Shown: one piece after another, positions 8,269 to 17,371 of the stretch | How positions within the stretch are numbered: the first letter of the stretch is position 1 | Layout: every line of letters begins with the position of its first letter | Origin: Clostridiales bacterium | GTDB taxonomy: Bacteria; Bacillota; Clostridia; Saccharofermentanales; Saccharofermentanaceae | NCBI GenBank assembly: GCA_017961235.1 | Contig: JAGCXQ010000004.1 | Location: 1-64,000, forward strand | Length of the DNA stretch: 64,000 nt | Reading direction: 5' to 3' | The notes under the pieces: generated by a model | What the model saw: only the letters and a program-made list of their open reading frames with translations | What the model was told of the DNA's origin: nothing | The model's database searches: none | Made by a program: the position numbers and the translations under genes

Positions 8269-9498
8269 CTAATCGAGTAAGTCTTCCATATCCGGGAAGC
8301 CTGCTTCACTCATAAAATCATAGAATTCGTCAAGTTCATCACTTCTTCTTTCACCAGAGAACGTAAAAGATGTGACTACAGCGCCTTTGATCTTTACGAA
8401 GCCTCCATACTCATATTCTTTCTCTTGAACGAAAAATTCATACTCGTCCGAATCCTCATCATAACCGACACTTTTACCTCTCTCTTTTTTGTATAGTTCA
8501 TATGTTTCCTTCGCAGAATCAGAAAGATAATCAAAGAGTGATTGCGCATGGCCGGTATTTGTACATTCATATACTGTGACATTCAGCAGATTACCACCGT
8601 TTTCTTTTTTGAATACGAACATATTGCGGATGGTTTCCGTATCATACTCAAAGTTGTCATAATTCTCGAATCTTGATTTTTCAACATCAGAGTTATCCAG
8701 GAAGACATATTTCCCCTCTTTAAGGTCCACGCCCGAGATCAGATGTCCGTTAATGAAATACTTCTTTTCTTTGGATGTCATTTCCTCTGCACCACAGCAT
8801 TTCTCAGCAGCATCTATAATGCGCTGCTCTGCCCTACTCATGATTTCTGAATTTTCCTCATCTGCTTTGGAATGATTTTTCCCTTTGTTTTCCCTATAAT
8901 CTTCGACAAGATCCTGCAGATCCCGAAGTCCGGAGAGTCTCATAAATTCATAATAATCATCCATATCTCCGTAAAATCCTGAGAAACTAACCGTAGTGAC
9001 CATGTTGTTTCTTAGAAGATAATAGCTGACATGTGTGTAATCAGAACTATCACTTACAGTTACAACTTCGTTCTGCTTATCAATTATCGAATGTCGTGTT
9101 AATTCTTCTGTCATATTTTCAAATAAGGCTTGTGCTGTTTTACCATCAACAAGTTCATAAATATGTGCATTCATATCCGCTTTGCTCACATAAATGTATA
9201 CACATGTTTCATTGAGAAAATCATCATAGTCGATATCGAAAAAATCCTCAGCGTAATCCTCATTACGTTTTTGAATATCTTTAGAATTAAGTCTTACACT
9301 GTAAAAAGTACTGGCAAAATCATTGGAACCGTTTACCAGTTTTTTCTTTTCTTTCGCTGAGAGTTCTTCTACTCCCAGGGCCTCTTCAGCCGCCAGAATC
9401 ATCTTATCACTTGCTTGCTCATAGGTAACGCCCTTCGAGCAGCCGATCATAGTGAAAAGCATACTGAGTAATAAAGCATATAAAATGATCTTTTTCAT
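8269..9498 (-). CDS. Lipoprotein with two copies of a paralogous domain
   Basis: 409 residues, family not recognised. The signal ends at lipobox MIGC. Two similar halves follow, each starting with a helix of the form M(I)xAAExxxGxEExxxKEKKxxxNG (about residues 29-55 and 225-252) and ending with a (Y/F)xFMxxAG(L/F)xDxxDLL(D/E) motif. The same domain occurs singly in the next two upstream genes, so this is a fused or internally duplicated member of a local family. It probably sits on the outer face of the membrane. GGGAGGG precedes the ATG. Function unknown. Confidence 0.75.
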   Translation of the reverse strand: MKKIILYALLLSMLFTMIGCSKGVTYEQASDKMILAAEEALGVEELSAKEKKKLVNGSNDFASTFYSVRLNSKDIQKRNEDYAEDFFDIDYDDFLNETCVYIYVSKADMNAHIYELVDGKTAQALFENMTEELTRHSIIDKQNEVVTVSDSSDYTHVSYYLLRNNMVTTVSFSGFYGDMDDYYEFMRLSGLRDLQDLVEDYRENKGKNHSKADEENSEIMSRAEQRIIDAAEKCCGAEEMTSKEKKYFINGHLISGVDLKEGKYVFLDNSDVEKSRFENYDNFEYDTETIRNMFVFKKENGGNLLNVTVYECTNTGHAQSLFDYLSDSAKETYELYKKERGKSVGYDEDSDEYEFFVQEKEYEYGGFVKIKGAVVTSFTFSGERRSDELDEFYDFMSEAGFPDMEDLLD

Positions 9499-9534
9499 AG
9501 TCCCTCCCGTTCAAGCGCCATTGCTGAAGAAAAA

Positions 9535-10200
9535 CTACTCTCCCTTAAGGAGAACCTCCATATCCTCATAGTCCGCTTCGCGCATAAAGTCGTAGAATTC
9601 TTCTATAAGATCCCCATCTTCCGTGCCGACAAACTGGACAACAGTGATGATTTTTCCTTCTACACGAAGATATGCCGCTCCGATATTTCCTTCTATCAGG
9701 ACGATATAGGAGAACCTGTCGTCCTCGTCATCGTTATAGCCGATCTCCGCTTCCTGGGCTTGTCTTACCATCTTCTTGATCCTATTGAGATCCAGTGTTT
9801 CATAATAGTAGTCGTAAAGGCTCTGCGCGCTTTCTTCATCCTTTGTCTCGATAAGAGTTGCGCTGACTTGTTCCGTTTCTCCATCCACCTTTGCGAACAT
9901 TGTCATATTCTTGTTTTTTATCTCAATCGAATTAAACAGCTGTTCCACATAATCCATGTCTTCCAGATCATCCGGAGACAATCGCACATATGCTCCATCA
10001 CCGAATGTCGTATCGGAGATGCGAAGGTTTTTCTTGATTGCGTTTCTTTTCTGCTTCGCAGTCATCTCTGCAGCATCAAAACAGTTTTCCGCGGCTTCGA
10101 TCATCTTCTTTTCTGCCTTCTTAAACTTGCTTCCACTCGTGCACCCGGCAAGGCTCAATGCCATAGATAGGACGATCACAACAGATAAAACCTTCTTCAT
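9535..10200 (-). CDS. Lipoprotein, paralogue of flanking genes
   Basis: 221 residues. The start is the ATG at 10200 (MKKVLSV), 6 nt after GGAGGG; a start 21 nt further up lacks a site. The signal ends at lipobox LAGC. It is a single copy of the domain found twice in the gene at 8269-9498, with the same N-terminal helix (MIEAAENCFDAAEMTAKQKR) and C-terminal EFYDFMREADYEDMEVLL. Function unknown. It is separated from the upstream paralogue by a terminator, so the three may be transcribed separately. Confidence 0.75.
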   Translation of the reverse strand: MKKVLSVVIVLSMALSLAGCTSGSKFKKAEKKMIEAAENCFDAAEMTAKQKRNAIKKNLRISDTTFGDGAYVRLSPDDLEDMDYVEQLFNSIEIKNKNMTMFAKVDGETEQVSATLIETKDEESAQSLYDYYYETLDLNRIKKMVRQAQEAEIGYNDDEDDRFSYIVLIEGNIGAAYLRVEGKIITVVQFVGTEDGDLIEEFYDFMREADYEDMEVLLKGE

Positions 10201-10221
10201 ACATTCCCTCCGAAAAAACAA

Positions 10222-10251
10222 ACGGACTGTCTTCCGAAGAAGGCAGTCCGT
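10222..10251 (-). terminator. Terminator of the lipoprotein gene at 10271-10930
   Basis: Stem ACGGACTG (10222-10229) / CAGTCCGT (10244-10251), followed on the minus strand by TTTGTTTTTT. Confidence 0.85.
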
Positions 10252-10270
10252 TCCTTAGCGTCTATTTATC

Positions 10271-10930
10271 TCACTCTTCCAAAAGAGCCTCGATATCGGT
10301 ATAGCCTGCAGATCTCAAGAACTCGTAGTATTCCTCCAGAAGATCAGTCTCATATTTTCCATCATATATAGAGAGAGAAACAACTTTTCCATCTAGCTGG
10401 ATATGGGCACACTGGGCCTTGTCACGGTCTTCAGAAACCATAATGATTGCCAGCTTGTTATCATCCTCTTCAAAGCCATACTCTGCATCGAATTTTTTAG
10501 CTTCCTTTTTCAACTTCTTCTCCGTCGTTCCGAAACGCTCAGTGAAATAATCATAAATCTCCCCGGCAGTATCCTTATCGGAAGCTTCTACGACATAAGT
10601 CTCAACGTAACTATTATTTTCCGACTTTACCAGCACCAGCATATTCGGCATATCCTCAGGATCGAAATCTGATTCTTTTATATCCATATCCTCAATATCC
10701 TCACTGGTCAGAGTAGTATAAGCGCCATCTTCAAAAACAGCATCATTCGCCCGGAAACTATCGCTCAGAATTTTCTTCCTCGCTTTTTTAGAAGCTTCTT
10801 CTGCCCCGAAACATTCTTCCGCCGCAGAAATAACTTTCTTCTCTGTAGAAGCATAACCGCCCTTCGAGCCGCAGCCTGCAAGGCTGAACGCCATCGATAA
10901 CACAAGTGCACATGAAAGAATCTTCTTCAT
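10271..10930 (-). CDS. Lipoprotein, first of three paralogues
   Basis: 219 residues. The signal peptide ends in lipobox LAGC, then a Gly/Ser stretch. It carries the same domain as the next two genes: an N-terminal helix with ISAAEECFGAEEASKKARKK and a C-terminal EYYEFLRSAGYTDIEALL. Its middle region has an ESENNSYVETYVVEA-like strand pattern matching the position of similar strands in the paralogues. GGAGGAG is 8 nt before the ATG. Function unknown. The triplet suggests local gene amplification and divergence. Confidence 0.75.
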   Translation of the reverse strand: MKKILSCALVLSMAFSLAGCGSKGGYASTEKKVISAAEECFGAEEASKKARKKILSDSFRANDAVFEDGAYTTLTSEDIEDMDIKESDFDPEDMPNMLVLVKSENNSYVETYVVEASDKDTAGEIYDYFTERFGTTEKKLKKEAKKFDAEYGFEEDDNKLAIIMVSEDRDKAQCAHIQLDGKVVSLSIYDGKYETDLLEEYYEFLRSAGYTDIEALLEE

Positions 10931-11126
10931 ATCCCAATCTCCTCCGAGTATCTCGAATATTAGTATAATTCTATCATATTCCAGTGATTTCCGAAATCTT
11001 TATAAACTCTTAGCGAAGAAATCGGTCTTATGAGATAAAATATATGAAGTACGATAATCCTTCTGAAGATCATTTGGAAAAAGCACTTCCCGTGCGCCCT
11101 TCATCTTCAGAAGAACAGGAGAAAAC

Positions 11127-11903
11127 ATGAATCAGGAAAATAATGAAAATATGCTGTTCCCGGTGGGAATGGAAAATACGCTCTCCACAGCGAACGAGGA
11201 CTTCGTCCGCGAGAATCTGATGTCGGACTCTTTCCTCGACTTTGTGGAAGAAAATACAAAGCCGATCGACCAGCTCTTTGCCTATTACCAGTGTGCGATC
11301 ATGGAGGTCGAGACGAAGTTTAAGGTACTCGATGAATCTCTTTCTGTCGAGCTCGAGAGAAACCCTATCGAGAGCATCAAGACACGTGTTAAGTCGGTGG
11401 ATAGCCTTCTTCGCAAGATGAAAAAGAAGAACATTCCTCTGAATCTTCAGTCGATCGAAGAGCGCATCAATGACATCGCCGGCGTCCGCGTGATCTGCTC
11501 TTTCCCGGACGATATCTATGACCTGGCAAGTGCTTTTCTGGCACAGGACGACATCACGCTCATCGCGCAGAAAGACTACATCAAGGACCCGAAACCGAGC
11601 GGCTACAGAAGCCTTCATCTGATCGTAGAAGTCCCGATCTTCCTAAAAGATGAGAAACGGAGCATGAAGGTCGAGGTACAGTTCAGAACGATCGCGATGG
11701 ATTTCTGGGCGAGCCTCGAGCATAAGCTTCACTATAAGCACGATCTTCCGCCGGAGCGCGCAAAAGCACTGGCCGACGAGCTTCGGGACTGCGCCGAGCG
11801 TATCGAGAACCTCGACCAGCGTATGCAGGCGGTCCGAAACGAGATCGCGACCTATAACGAAGAAAACCCCAAGGAATCTGAGTTCCCGGGGTTCACATTC
11901 TAA
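11127..11903 (+). CDS. relQ: Small alarmone synthetase, RelQ/YjbM-type GTP pyrophosphokinase
   Basis: 258 residues, synthetase domain only, with no HD hydrolase and no TGS/ACT regulatory domains. Family motifs are visible: DIAGVR (116-121), PKPSGYRSLH (155-164), EVQFRT (183-188) and the E198-H-K following AMDFWASLEHK. It should transfer pyrophosphate from ATP to GDP/GTP to make (p)ppGpp. Typical RelQ is about 210 residues; this one has an N-terminal extension of roughly 45 residues. AGGAG precedes the ATG. An intrinsic terminator follows, so it is probably monocistronic. Two copies of the iterated 9-mer lie inside and one just upstream. Confidence 0.9.
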   Translation: MNQENNENMLFPVGMENTLSTANEDFVRENLMSDSFLDFVEENTKPIDQLFAYYQCAIMEVETKFKVLDESLSVELERNPIESIKTRVKSVDSLLRKMKKKNIPLNLQSIEERINDIAGVRVICSFPDDIYDLASAFLAQDDITLIAQKDYIKDPKPSGYRSLHLIVEVPIFLKDEKRSMKVEVQFRTIAMDFWASLEHKLHYKHDLPPERAKALADELRDCAERIENLDQRMQAVRNEIATYNEENPKESEFPGFTF

Positions 11904-11927
11904 TCTGATCATATTGAAGATTATGCG

Positions 11928-11963
11928 CTGCACGGATCCATCAGGGCCGTGCAGTTTCTTTAT
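11928..11963 (+). terminator. Terminator of relQ
   Basis: CTGCACGG (11928-11935) pairs with CCGTGCAG (11947-11954), followed by TTTCTTTATTTT. Confidence 0.85.
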
Positions 11964-11972
11964 TTTCCTGTC

Positions 11973-13781
11973 TTAGTCCTCATCGAGGCGAAGGACACTC
12001 ATAAAGGCTTCCTGCGGTACTTCGACAGAGCCTACCTGTCTCATACGTTTCTTACCTTCCTTCTGCTTCTCCAGAAGTTTCTTCTTACGCGTGATATCAC
12101 CGCCGTAACACTTAGCAAGAACGTCTTTTCTAAAGGCGCGGATCGTCTCTCTGGCGATGACCTTACCGCCGATGGCCGCCTGCACAGGAACTTCGAACTG
12201 CTGTCTCGGAATATTCTCCTTCAGCTTCTCGGTCATCTTTCTTCCTCTGGCATAGGCCTTATCCTTATGCACGATAAAGGAAAGCGCATCGACGATATCG
12301 CCATTGAGCAGGATATCGAGCTTCACCAGATCACTCTTCTGGTATCCTTCGAGTTCATAATCGAGGGAACCATAGCCACGGGTTCTGGACTTCAGCGCGT
12401 CGAAGAAATCGTAGATGATCTCATTAAGAGGCATCTTATAGTGAAGCATGACACGGATATCATCCATGTACTCCATGTTGATATACTCGCCTCTTCTATC
12501 CTGGCAGAGCTCCATGAGGTTACCGACATATTCCTTCGGAGTCATGATCGTCGCCTTGACGATCGGCTCCTCCATATAGTCGATCTCCGCCGGATCCGGC
12601 ATATTTGTCGGGTTATCCATACGGATGCATTCACCAGCTGTCGTATAAACCTTATATACAACGGACGGAGCCGTCGAGATCAGATCGAGATTAAACTCTC
12701 TTTCGAGTCTTTCCTGGATGACTTCATAGTGAAGAAGTCCTAAGAAACCACAGCGGAAACCAAAGCCGAGCGCGGCAGACGTCTCTGCTTCAAAAGAAAG
12801 CGCAGCATCGTTTAACTGGAGCTTCTCCAGCGCATCTCTAAGATCCGGATACTTTGCACCATCCACCGGATACAGTCCGCAGAATACCATCTGCTGGATC
12901 GGCTTATATCCCTCGAGAGGTTCGGTTGCCGGATCGTCAGCAAGGGTGACGGTATCGCCCGGAGCAGTATCTCTAACATTCTTGATCGAAGCACAGATAT
13001 AGCCAACTTCGCCGGTCAGAAGTGCTTTTGACGGGACAAATTCACCCGGATGGAAATATCCGAGTTCCGTAACGACGAACTCCGCACCGGTATTCATCAT
13101 GCGGATCTTATCGCCGAGCTTGACCGAGCCTTCCTTGACACGGACATTTACGATAACACCCTTATACGGGTCATACTTCGAGTCAAAGATCAGGGCACGA
13201 AGCGGCTTGTTCTCATCTCCGCTCGGCGGCGGAAGGAACTTCACGATCCCCTCGAGAACTTCGTCGATACCGACATTATTCTTCGCGGAGATCAGGGGCG
13301 CCTCGGATGCGTCCAGACCGATAACATCTTCGATCTCTTTCTTAACTTCCTCCGGCTGTGCCGACGGAAGGTCGATCTTATTAATTACCGGCAGGATCTC
13401 CAGATTCGCATCGACTGCCAGATAGGCATTCGCCAGTGTCTGTGCCTCGATTCCCTGTGCCGCATCGACGATCAGGATCGCGCCATCACAGGCGGCGAGA
13501 CTTCGGCTGACCTCGTAGTTAAAGTCCACGTGGCCGGGAGTGTCGATGAGATTTAAGATATATTCTTCCCCGTCCTTCGCCTTATAAAGGAGACGTGTGG
13601 ACTGGGACTTGATCGTGATACCACGTTCTCTCTCGATATCCATATTATCGAGGATCTGATTCTGCATCTCACGGGATTCCACCACACCGGTATTCTCGAT
13701 CAGGCGGTCGGCGAGAGTGCTTTTGCCGTGGTCGATGTGCGCAACGATGCAGAAATTACGAATTTTGTCCTGTCTTTCCAT
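11973..13781 (-). CDS. lepA: Elongation factor 4 (LepA) GTPase
   Basis: 602 residues, the usual LepA length. GTPase motifs are G1 AHIDHGKS (14-21), G3 DTPGH (80-84) and G4 NKID (134-137), followed by EF-G-like domains and the LepA C-terminal domain ([26 protein letters not shown]). It acts on ribosomes, promoting back-translocation or assembly under stress. The ATG is 21 bp after the signal-peptidase gene stop. In many bacteria signal peptidase I is also next to lepA. Two copies of the iterated 9-mer lie inside, one of them within the P-loop codons GKST. Confidence 0.97.
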   Translation of the reverse strand: MERQDKIRNFCIVAHIDHGKSTLADRLIENTGVVESREMQNQILDNMDIERERGITIKSQSTRLLYKAKDGEEYILNLIDTPGHVDFNYEVSRSLAACDGAILIVDAAQGIEAQTLANAYLAVDANLEILPVINKIDLPSAQPEEVKKEIEDVIGLDASEAPLISAKNNVGIDEVLEGIVKFLPPPSGDENKPLRALIFDSKYDPYKGVIVNVRVKEGSVKLGDKIRMMNTGAEFVVTELGYFHPGEFVPSKALLTGEVGYICASIKNVRDTAPGDTVTLADDPATEPLEGYKPIQQMVFCGLYPVDGAKYPDLRDALEKLQLNDAALSFEAETSAALGFGFRCGFLGLLHYEVIQERLEREFNLDLISTAPSVVYKVYTTAGECIRMDNPTNMPDPAEIDYMEEPIVKATIMTPKEYVGNLMELCQDRRGEYINMEYMDDIRVMLHYKMPLNEIIYDFFDALKSRTRGYGSLDYELEGYQKSDLVKLDILLNGDIVDALSFIVHKDKAYARGRKMTEKLKENIPRQQFEVPVQAAIGGKVIARETIRAFRKDVLAKCYGGDITRKKKLLEKQKEGKKRMRQVGSVEVPQEAFMSVLRLDED

Positions 13782-13802
13782 GTTTGTGTTTATTACTTTC
13801 TA

Positions 13803-15083
13803 TTAGAAAAATTTCATCTTGTTGAAGGGATAGATCCTTGCGAGAACTTTCGCATCGATCTGGCTCTTCTTAAATGGTCCCATACGGCGGCTGTCATTAC
13901 TTCCGCCTCTGTTATCACCCATGCAGTAATACTCATCCGGCCCCAGTGTGATCTCGTCATATCCGCGGCTCTGGCCCTCCGCTCCGACATATGTCTTTGT
14001 GCCTGCCGGCAGATAGTCAGACTCATCGAGAAGCTGGCCATTGATATACACATTACCATCAGCGATCTTGATCGTCTCGCCCGGAAGACCGACGATACGC
14101 TTGATCAGGTTTTCATCGTGAGAATAACCCTCCATGCCCTTGGCATCGATCGTGATGATGTCTCCACGGTCGAAGTTGCCGGTATAAACAGAGATCATCT
14201 CAACGAATACCGCATCACCGGAGTAGAGCGTCGGCTCCATCGAACTGCCGTACACGTCATTTCTCTGGATGACAAATACAACAAGAAGAATACCGATCAG
14301 AAGTCCGATCGAAACAAACTTGATCGTATCGAAGAACATGTAAAGAGCGCTCTTTTCCTTCTGCGACTCTTCCTTATCCTTCTTCTTAGCCTTTTCGTCT
14401 ACTTCGTCGTCTTCTTCCTCTTCTTCAGATTCTTCGGACTCCTCGTCAGTTTCTTCGTCTCCCTCTTCGGATTTCTCATCCTTGGAGTCTTCTTCCTTGG
14501 AGTCCTCTTCCTCAGATTTCTCCTCTTCGGACGTTTCTTCTTCGGCAACCTCTTCTTCAGAAACCTCTTCTTCAGCTACCTCTTCGGTTACCTCTTCGGC
14601 TTCCTTGACCACTTTCTCTTCGGCAACAGGTGCTTTTCCCTCTGCAAAGAGCTCTGCAATCGCTGCTGCAGGGGCGATTGCTGAGGCTTCCTCAGTTTTC
14701 GTCTCCAAAAGCTCTTCTACAGCGACACTTTCAGAGGATACTTCGCTTTCCGCGCCCTCAGCAGCCTCTTCGACAACCTCAGTTGCTTCTTCAGCTACTT
14801 CTTCGATAGCCTCAGCAGTCTCCTCAGTTACCTCAACAGTCTCTTCAACTGCTTCTGTAACTTCTTCAGTAGCCTCAGTCACTTCTTCAGTGGACTCAGT
14901 CACTTCCTCAGCGGGTTCAGTCACTTCCTCAACTGTCTCGGAAACATCCTCAACTGTTTCGGATTCCTCTTCAACAGCCTCGGAAATTTCTTCTTCGACC
15001 TCCTCATTCACGTCTTTTTTCGACTTGAACCAGGAGTGCTTCTCCGGCTTACTATTCTCTTGTTCGCGGTTATGTTTTTTCAT
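13803..15083 (-). CDS. lepB: Signal peptidase I with a 230-residue acidic N-terminal region
   Basis: 426 residues; normal Gram-positive enzymes are about 170-200. The C-terminal 180 residues are a full S26 signal peptidase: one membrane helix (about 255-273), catalytic Ser281 in SMEPTL, general-base Lys328 in ENLIKRIVGLPGE, and box E GDNRGGSNDSR (389-399). Residues 21-230 contain 98 Glu/Asp of 210 (hand count) in EEVTE-like repeats. This part precedes the membrane helix, so it should face the cytoplasm. A Lys-rich patch (about 231-244) borders the helix. It is followed closely by lepA. A perfect 14-bp palindrome overlaps the ribosome-site region. Confidence 0.93.
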   Translation of the reverse strand: MKKHNREQENSKPEKHSWFKSKKDVNEEVEEEISEAVEEESETVEDVSETVEEVTEPAEEVTESTEEVTEATEEVTEAVEETVEVTEETAEAIEEVAEEATEVVEEAAEGAESEVSSESVAVEELLETKTEEASAIAPAAAIAELFAEGKAPVAEEKVVKEAEEVTEEVAEEEVSEEEVAEEETSEEEKSEEEDSKEEDSKDEKSEEGDEETDEESEESEEEEEDDEVDEKAKKKDKEESQKEKSALYMFFDTIKFVSIGLLIGILLVVFVIQRNDVYGSSMEPTLYSGDAVFVEMISVYTGNFDRGDIITIDAKGMEGYSHDENLIKRIVGLPGETIKIADGNVYINGQLLDESDYLPAGTKTYVGAEGQSRGYDEITLGPDEYYCMGDNRGGSNDSRRMGPFKKSQIDAKVLARIYPFNKMKFF

Positions 15084-15092
15084 CCATACCTC

Positions 15093-15106
15093 CAGACGAT
15101 CGTCTG
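15093..15106. promoter_or_regulatory. 14-bp perfect palindrome at the lepB ribosome site
   Basis: CAGACGATCGTCTG abuts the GGAGG of the signal peptidase gene. It could be an operator or a small mRNA hairpin that limits ribosome access. No other copy was noticed in the window. Confidence 0.35.
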
Positions 15107-15119
15107 CATTTATCTTCTC

Positions 15120-15144
15120 ACTGCCGCCTGGGAATCACGGCAGT
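15120..15144 (-). terminator. Weak hairpin between hisS and lepB
   Basis: ACTGCCG (15120-15126) / CGGCAGT (15138-15144) lies just after the hisS stop. No U-run follows, so it may be an mRNA processing or stabilising hairpin rather than a terminator. Confidence 0.4.
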
Positions 15145-15153
15145 TTCCTCTTT

Positions 15154-16416
15154 TTAAGCATTCCAGGAGCGGATCGCCTCTGCAAGATCAGAAAGAGCGA
15201 CCTCTTTTTCTGTACCATCTGCCATCGCCTTCAGCTTCGCTTTACCGGAAGCGATCTCATCATCGCCGAGCACGAGCAGGAACGGGATGCCGGTCTTTCC
15301 TGCGTACTTCATCTGTGCGCGGAAAGATCTGCCCATCAGGTCGATCTCACAGCCGATGCCCTGCTTTCTCAGGCCAAATGCCAGTTTCTGCGCTTCGATC
15401 TGTGTCTCCGGAGAAAGGTTCGCAATATACAGCTGCACCTTCTGGTCTTTCTCGATCTCGATGCCCTGTGCTTCCATCTCGAGGAGGAATCTCTCAGCAC
15501 CCATCGCAAATCCGATACCCGGTGTCGGCTGTCCGCCGATCTCGGAAACAAGTCCGTCGTAGCGTCCTCCACCGCAGATCGTGCCCTGCGAGCCGACGTT
15601 TTCGGACTTAAACTCGAAGACGGTTCTTGTATAGTAATCGAGGCCTCTTACGATGCCGGAATCGATCTCATAGGAGATACCGAGGGCTTCGAGGTTTGCC
15701 TTCAGGCCTTCAAAATGTGCCTTACAGTCATCGCAGAGATAGTCGATAAGACGCGGTGCATTGGCTGCGATCGCGCCGCACTTTTCTTCCTTACAGTCGA
15801 TCATGCGGAGCGGGTTCTTCTCAAAACGGGACTGGCAGTCCTCACACATCTCGGACAGGTGCGGACGGAAATAATCCTTCAGGATCTTGTTATACTCCGC
15901 GCGGCAGGTCGGGCATCCGATGCTGTTGATGCACAGTTTCGTCTTCTTTAAGCCCATGCGCTCGAAGAAAGCCACGAGGATGCTGATGATCTCGGCATCG
16001 ATCGCCGGTCCCTCTGCGCCAAAAGCCTCCACGCCGAACTGGTGGAATTCTCTGTAGCGGCCCTTCTGCATCTTCTCATAGCGGAATGCCGTGATGTTAT
16101 AGAACAGTCTGACCGGGCTCGGAAGTGAGCTCATGCCGTTCTCGACAAAGGATCTTACTACGCCTGCGGTTCCCTCCGGACGAAGCGTGATCGAACGTCC
16201 ACCCTTGTCCTCGAAGGTGTACATCTCTTTCTGAACGACGTCGGTCGTGTCGCCGACTGAGCGGAGGAACAGATCCGTCTGCTCGAATGTAGGGATACGG
16301 ATCTCCTTATATCCGTACTGTCCGCATATCTCTGCAAAAGCACTTTCCGCTTTTTGCCATTTATAAACTTCCTCAGGCAGAATATCTTTCGTGCCTTTCT
16401 GACAACTGTATTTCAT
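15154..16416 (-). CDS. hisS: Histidyl-tRNA synthetase
   Basis: 420 residues, class II synthetase. N-terminal KGTKDILPEE is typical. Motif 2 region YEKMQKGRYREFHQFGVEAFG and the histidine-A motif GIVRGLDYYTRTVFEF are visible; motif 3 GIGFAMGAERFLL follows. A four-Cys cluster (CPTC ... CEDC ... CDDC) lies in the insertion domain, as in many Firmicutes HisRS. It charges tRNA-His with histidine. The ATG at 16416 is chosen because it fits the family N-terminus; a GTG 12 nt upstream is possible. It follows rsmE by about 40 bp, probably in one operon. No T-box fits in this gap. Confidence 0.96.
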   Translation of the reverse strand: MKYSCQKGTKDILPEEVYKWQKAESAFAEICGQYGYKEIRIPTFEQTDLFLRSVGDTTDVVQKEMYTFEDKGGRSITLRPEGTAGVVRSFVENGMSSLPSPVRLFYNITAFRYEKMQKGRYREFHQFGVEAFGAEGPAIDAEIISILVAFFERMGLKKTKLCINSIGCPTCRAEYNKILKDYFRPHLSEMCEDCQSRFEKNPLRMIDCKEEKCGAIAANAPRLIDYLCDDCKAHFEGLKANLEALGISYEIDSGIVRGLDYYTRTVFEFKSENVGSQGTICGGGRYDGLVSEIGGQPTPGIGFAMGAERFLLEMEAQGIEIEKDQKVQLYIANLSPETQIEAQKLAFGLRKQGIGCEIDLMGRSFRAQMKYAGKTGIPFLLVLGDDEIASGKAKLKAMADGTEKEVALSDLAEAIRSWNA

Positions 16417-16457
16417 AAAGCTTCTCACTTTCTCTTATCTAAACAATTTATTATACA

Positions 16458-17204
16458 CTAATTTAGCTCGCTACGATAGACCAGCATCGCAAGAACCGCA
16501 GGCGCTGCCGTCTCTGTGCGAAGGATCCTTCTGCCGAGGGTGACCAGTTTCGCCCCGTGATTCTCCGCCAGTTTCGCTTCTTCTTCGGAAAAACCACCCT
16601 CCGGCCCGATAAAGACCGCGATCTTCGGGTGTTTCTCAAAGTCCACCGGAGCCAGGATCTTCCCAAGAGATCCTTCCTTTTCTTCTTCCCACGGGAAAAG
16701 CACCAGGTCGCAGCTTTCCTGCGCTTCTTTGAGCGCGGCTTTTAAGTCCATCACGCTGTCCACCTTCGGCACGATCCCACGGCCGCACTGTCTTGCGGCT
16801 TCGAGGGCGATCGCCTGCCAGCGGTCACGCTTCCCGTCTTTTCCGTCCTTGATCTTCACGATCGAGCGGGAGCAGGCGGTCGGCACATATCTTGTTGCGC
16901 CAAGTTCCACCGACTTCTGAATAGAGAGATCCATGCGCTCGCCTTTTGCCAGGCCCTGATATATCGTCGCTTCAAACTTCGGTTCATTCGCGTTTGGATG
17001 TCGGTCAGTAATAGAAACAGCGACCAGTGCTTTTGACACGGAAGAGATCTCGCAAACATGATCGGTCCGGCTGCTGTCGCAGAGGATCAGCTCCTCGCCG
17101 GGACGCATACGAAGCACATCCGAGAGATATCTGGCATCATCGCCGCCGATCTCCCAGGTCGAGATCCCTTCATCTATTTTCGTGTCGATAAAAAGTCTGG
17201 TCAT
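16458..17204 (-). CDS. rsmE: 16S rRNA m3U1498 methyltransferase RsmE
   Basis: 248 residues. It has an N-terminal PUA-like domain and a C-terminal SPOUT fold. The knotted SAM site shows VFIGPEGGFSEEEAKLAE and LGRRILRTETAAPAVLAML, the hallmark of RsmE. It methylates U1498 of 16S rRNA (E. coli numbering). AGGAG is 8 nt before the ATG. It is the first gene of the likely rsmE-hisS-lepB-lepA run. In Bacillus rsmE lies after prmA in the dnaK cluster; here the two are about 30 kb apart. Confidence 0.95.
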   Translation of the reverse strand: MTRLFIDTKIDEGISTWEIGGDDARYLSDVLRMRPGEELILCDSSRTDHVCEISSVSKALVAVSITDRHPNANEPKFEATIYQGLAKGERMDLSIQKSVELGATRYVPTACSRSIVKIKDGKDGKRDRWQAIALEAARQCGRGIVPKVDSVMDLKAALKEAQESCDLVLFPWEEEKEGSLGKILAPVDFEKHPKIAVFIGPEGGFSEEEAKLAENHGAKLVTLGRRILRTETAAPAVLAMLVYRSELN

Positions 17205-17307
17205 GCTTCCACTCCTAATGAAAATCTCTACACATTATTATACAAAAACCCTGAAATTCCCGAAAGCACCCAGTATTATAATCACCTTACAATTGAGAAA
17301 AACAACA

Positions 17308-17333
17308 AGACTGCCTCATTTCTGAAGCAGTCT
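17308..17333 (-). terminator. Terminator of the zinc-ribbon/SHOCT gene
   Basis: AGACTGC (17308-17314) / GCAGTCT (17327-17333), followed on the minus strand by TGTTGTTTTTCTC. Confidence 0.8.
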
Positions 17334-17371
17334 CGTGTACGATTCTTCCATTTCACTTTTCCGCGAAGATA

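Noticed and set aside
14482..15951. 489-codon plus-strand frame rich in Ser/Thr across lepB and hisS
   Set aside because: It is the complement of the Glu-rich repeats of the signal peptidase and of hisS; no start signals.
16417..16457. T-box leader before hisS
   Set aside because: Only about 40 bp separate rsmE and hisS, too short for a T-box.
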